Shown: positions 61,223 to 64,000 of the stretch, piece by piece
Position numbering within the stretch: position 1 is the first letter of the stretch
How the letters are laid out: every line of letters begins with the position of its first letter
Source of the DNA: an uncultured Bacteroides sp.
GTDB lineage: Bacteria > Bacteroidota > Bacteroidia > Bacteroidales > Bacteroidaceae
Direction: 5' to 3'
NCBI RefSeq assembly: GCF_963677715.1
Contig: NZ_OY782495.1
Location: 1,664,001-1,728,000 of the forward strand
Length of the DNA: 64,000 nucleotides
Notes under the pieces: generated by a model
Seen by the model: the letters and a program-made list of their open reading frames with translations, nothing else
What the model was told of the DNA's origin: nothing
The model's database searches: none
Made by a program: the position numbers and the translations under genes

Positions 61223-62611
61223 TTATTTAGCTAATTCATTGATAACATCCATAACCTTTTGACCGATCTCATCAGCAGCCTGCATAGTAGCAGCTTCGCT
61301 ATATATACGGATAATAGGCTCTGTATTACTTTTACGCAAATGCACCCATTTATCGGCAAAATCTATCTTCACCCCGTCTATATCATTAATCTTTTCGTTT
61401 TTATAAATATCCTTCACCTTGGCAAGAATAGCATCTACATCTATTTCCGGAGTAAGATCGACACGGTTCTTTGCTATAAAGTAAGGCGGATAAGTAGCAC
61501 GAAGTTCACTCACCTTCTTTCCTTCATGAGCCAGGTGACTAAGAAAAAGTGCAATGCCCACCAAGGCATCACGCCCGTAATGGCTTGCCGGATAAATCAC
61601 CCCGCCATTGCCTTCTCCGCCAATAACAGCATTGGTTTCCTTCATTTTGGTTACCACGTTTACTTCACCAACAGCTGAAGCACTATATTGCATGCCATAT
61701 TTATCGGTAACGTCACGTAAAGCACGGGTAGAGCTAAGATTAGAAACGGTATTTCCCGGAGTATGCTTCAGCACATAGTCGGCTACAGTAACCAACGTAT
61801 ACTCTTCGCCATACATCACTCCGTTTTCGCAAATCATAGCCAAACGATCTACGTCAGGGTCAACCACAAATGCCACATCCGCTTTGCCGCTTTTCATCAG
61901 ATCCATAATGTCGCCCAGATTCTTTTCTAGTGGTTCGGGATTGTGAGCAAAGTATCCGGTCGGTTCGCAATAGAGCTTCTCCACTTGCTTCACGCCCAGA
62001 CGTTCAAGTAATTCGGGAAGAATAATGCCACCTACCGAATTAACGCAGTCTAGGGCAACCCGAAAATCTGCTTTCTTTATAGCTTCAATATCAACAAGTT
62101 GGAGAGATAAAACGCTATCAATATGTTTTCGGTTATAAGTCAAGTCCTTACGGTATGTTCCTAAAGAGTCTACCCCGGCATAGTTAAATTCTTCGGCCTC
62201 AGCTATGCGGAGTACTTCATTACCTTCGGCAGCATTAAGGAACTCTCCATGTTCATTGAGCAACTTCAACGCATTCCATTGTTTAGGATTATGAGAAGCA
62301 GTCAGAATAAGACCTCCGCAAGCACCTTCCATAGTAACAGCTAACTCTGTTGTGGGGGTAGAAGCCAAACCAATATCGACAACATCCCAACCCATGCCCA
62401 TTAGTGTTCCCACCACCACGTTCCTTACCATTTCTCCTGAGATGCGGGCATCCCGTCCAACCACTATTTTATTGCTATCGGATTTGCATGTTTTACGAAT
62501 CAAAGTGGCATAAGCCGAAGTAAACTTAACAATATCAAGCGGATTTAATCCTTCGCCGGTAGTTCCACCTATAGTACCTCGGATTCCGGAGATTGATTTT
62601 ATTAGAGCCAT
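61223..62611 (-). CDS. glmM: Phosphoglucosamine mutase
   Basis: A 462-aa alpha-D-phosphohexomutase. The phosphoserine is Ser106 in LTASHNPKQWNA. The metal loop is DPDVDRLAM, the sugar loop GGEGNGGVIYP, and the phosphate loop RKSNTEPIIRIY. Makes glucosamine-1-phosphate for UDP-GlcNAc; GlmM-like over PgmB by these loops, though phosphomannomutase activity cannot be excluded. It is 21 bases after the DUF4827-like gene. Confidence 0.88.
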   Translation of the reverse strand: MALIKSISGIRGTIGGTTGEGLNPLDIVKFTSAYATLIRKTCKSDSNKIVVGRDARISGEMVRNVVVGTLMGMGWDVVDIGLASTPTTELAVTMEGACGGLILTASHNPKQWNALKLLNEHGEFLNAAEGNEVLRIAEAEEFNYAGVDSLGTYRKDLTYNRKHIDSVLSLQLVDIEAIKKADFRVALDCVNSVGGIILPELLERLGVKQVEKLYCEPTGYFAHNPEPLEKNLGDIMDLMKSGKADVAFVVDPDVDRLAMICENGVMYGEEYTLVTVADYVLKHTPGNTVSNLSSTRALRDVTDKYGMQYSASAVGEVNVVTKMKETNAVIGGEGNGGVIYPASHYGRDALVGIALFLSHLAHEGKKVSELRATYPPYFIAKNRVDLTPEIDVDAILAKVKDIYKNEKINDIDGVKIDFADKWVHLRKSNTEPIIRIYSEAATMQAADEIGQKVMDVINELAK

Positions 62612-62632
62612 GGTTACAAATTTTAATAAGGT

Positions 62633-63223
62633 TTATTCGATTTGAAATTTTCTAATGTCATAAAAATAAGGATATGTATACTGAGAAGCAACCGTATGTC
62701 CCATTTTTGAAGGTACAATTAGTTTCACATGAGCACGATCTCTAATGTATTTCAAAGGGATAAGCCATCCGGCAGGAACATTTCCGCCATAAGCCGAAAG
62801 CATATTACCCTCGGTGAACTGCCCGGAGACCGTAGTGCCCGAAGCTGTATAATTAAAAGCATCGACCCAGCCATCCGTATCGTAATTAGAAACACTTGTA
62901 GTATCTTTTTGCAAAATATCGTATTCCATAAAACGGACTAAAATTACATCACGTGATTTCACTGTATCGCCTTCACCACGATCAACAATCTGCATATATA
63001 CGCCGTTAGAAAAGCCCACGTATTCATTCGTCGCTAAATCGGTTACTGTATCTTTCTCAAATTCAGCTTGCGAAATAACTTTGATATTATTATCTTTTAT
63101 AAAAGCATTGATAGCATCTTTCTCGTCGGCAAGCATATCTGCATACGTTTTAGTATTATCACAAGCTTGAAAGAGAGCGCCTACAGATAGTAAGGCAATA
63201 AATAGTAAAGTCAGTTTTTTCAT
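62633..63223 (-). CDS. DUF4827-like lipoprotein
   Basis: A 196-aa lipoprotein: signal MKKLTLLFIALLSVGALFQA followed by Cys21. The mature part has KTYADMLADEKDAINAFIKD and GVYMQIVDRGEGDTVKSRDV, resembling an FKBP-like fold found in Bacteroides DUF4827 proteins. It lies between nrnA and glmM on the same strand. Function unknown. Confidence 0.85.
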   Translation of the reverse strand: MKKLTLLFIALLSVGALFQACDNTKTYADMLADEKDAINAFIKDNNIKVISQAEFEKDTVTDLATNEYVGFSNGVYMQIVDRGEGDTVKSRDVILVRFMEYDILQKDTTSVSNYDTDGWVDAFNYTASGTTVSGQFTEGNMLSAYGGNVPAGWLIPLKYIRDRAHVKLIVPSKMGHTVASQYTYPYFYDIRKFQIE

Positions 63224-63352
63224 TTTCGTAACCTAATATTTTAGTACAAAAGTATTCTATTTTCACTTATAAATAAATGCAAGCCGTTAAAAGTTCTGAA
63301 TTTTTAACCTTTTCACTTTAACTTTTAACCATATTCTCAGACTCTTATCCTA

Positions 63353-64000
63353 TCAGGCATTCAATAATTCCTTGTATTTTTCAAGTCCTTGCTCAAAAAC
63401 TTTCACTGCTTCAGCCATCGAGCCGAAATATTCGCCCCCTGAGGCATTTAAATGCCCACCACCGTTAAAGAAATCGGCGGCAAACTTATTACAAGGAAAT
63501 TTACCTACGGAACGAAGCGAAATTTTAATCATTTGTTTCTCTGTGTCTTCTCTGAGAAAACAAGTAAAACAAACGTTTTTAATAGATAAAGGAATATTCA
63601 CAAATCCCTCACTATCTCCTTTTATATAATCGTACTTTCCCTGTTCAGCTCTGGTAAGAGATATTAAAGCAGCATTATAAGGGGTGTATACCTTCATTTC
63701 GGACAAGACATGTCCCATCAGTCTCAATCGGCTTTCGGAATAAGTGTTGTATACCTTACGATAGATATCATCTTTATCAATGCCTTTTGAGAGCAACTCA
63801 CTGATGATAAAATAAATTTCGCGACTGTTAGAATTGTAAGTAAACCCTCCCGTATCAGTCATCATGCCGGTGTAAATACATTCGGCTCCTTCTTTGGAGA
63901 TATCGCTAAAAGAGCCCATACGGCATAATAAGCGAAAGATCAGTTCGGAAGTAGATGAAATTTCGGGATGAGAAACAGTAATATCACAAAAATCCTCCGG
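63353..64000 (-). CDS. nrnA: DHH-family phosphoesterase NrnA (5' partial)
   Basis: The frame stays open to the right edge (ITVSHPEISSTSELIFRLL is visible before the ATG at 63919), so the start lies outside the window. The visible part has GMMTDTGGFTYNS and the DHHA1 motif NGGGHLNASGG. NrnA degrades short RNA oligonucleotides and 3'-phosphoadenosine 5'-phosphate. The catalytic DHH motif itself is outside the window. Confidence 0.92.
   Translation of the reverse strand, partial: PEDFCDITVSHPEISSTSELIFRLLCRMGSFSDISKEGAECIYTGMMTDTGGFTYNSNSREIYFIISELLSKGIDKDDIYRKVYNTYSESRLRLMGHVLSEMKVYTPYNAALISLTRAEQGKYDYIKGDSEGFVNIPLSIKNVCFTCFLREDTEKQMIKISLRSVGKFPCNKFAADFFNGGGHLNASGGEYFGSMAEAVKVFEQGLEKYKELLNA

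Overview
The window looks like chromosome from an anaerobic Bacteroides species. The evidence is the protein set (malic enzyme fused to a phosphotransacetylase domain, hexameric-type GdhA, class III NrdDG, an RprXY-like two-component pair, small Bacteroidales lipoproteins) and many copies of the Bacteroidetes promoter -7 element TAnnTTTG 20-100 bases before start codons, with few Shine-Dalgarno sequences. Most of the window is core metabolism and housekeeping. No rRNA, tRNA, insertion sequence or CRISPR array was seen.

Layout: 1-5686 holds the 3' part of a malic enzyme gene, a 58-aa membrane protein, a candidate small RNA and a large PPDK-N/receiver-like fusion. 5935-17391 holds prolyl oligopeptidase, glutamate dehydrogenase, an RlpA-like protein, M24 peptidase, aldehyde dehydrogenase, a CCA-adding-type enzyme, a lipoprotein, a GNAT protein, RuvA and a hemolysin III-like membrane protein. 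17513-20806 is an adenosylcobalamin-type riboswitch followed by nrdD-nrdG. 20823-23057 is a secreted six-hairpin glycosidase. 23592-30277 is the accessory part: an XRE regulator, debris, and a tight four-gene minus-strand operon (NA37/YejK-like protein, three-TM membrane protein, second NA37 protein, AlbA_2/Schlafen-type ATPase), bracketed by two arrays of about 21-23-bp imperfect repeats. 30278-39074 has a Cys-rich protein, topoisomerase III, a candidate 63-nt small RNA, and an uptake operon (FecCD permease, ATPase, tetrapyrrole methylase, TonB receptor, binding lipoprotein). 39301-43127 has MgsA, a GT2 glycosyltransferase, an LpxL-type acyltransferase and MtaB. 43269-50014 has an acyl-CoA synthetase, an Ala-rich lipoprotein, the S6-S18-L9 operon, a MarR regulator and RprYX-like proteins. 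50270-64000 has an EF-G paralogue with altered GTPase motifs, HemW, a tandem pair of small secreted proteins under matching FNR/CRP-like boxes, an Smr protein, QueA, a Nudix protein, PabB-PabC, a secreted EEP-family hydrolase next to a SusD-like remnant, GlmM, a DUF4827-like lipoprotein and the 3' part of NrnA.

Functional links: the riboswitch before nrdDG suggests that the B12-independent anaerobic ribonucleotide reductase is turned down when cobalamin is plentiful. The uptake operon carries a methylase of the siroheme/cobalamin branch, so a tetrapyrrole-linked substrate is possible, but I see no riboswitch there. The strongest candidate for an undescribed system is the four-gene operon at 24491-29541; its grouping is clear from the sequence, its function is not.
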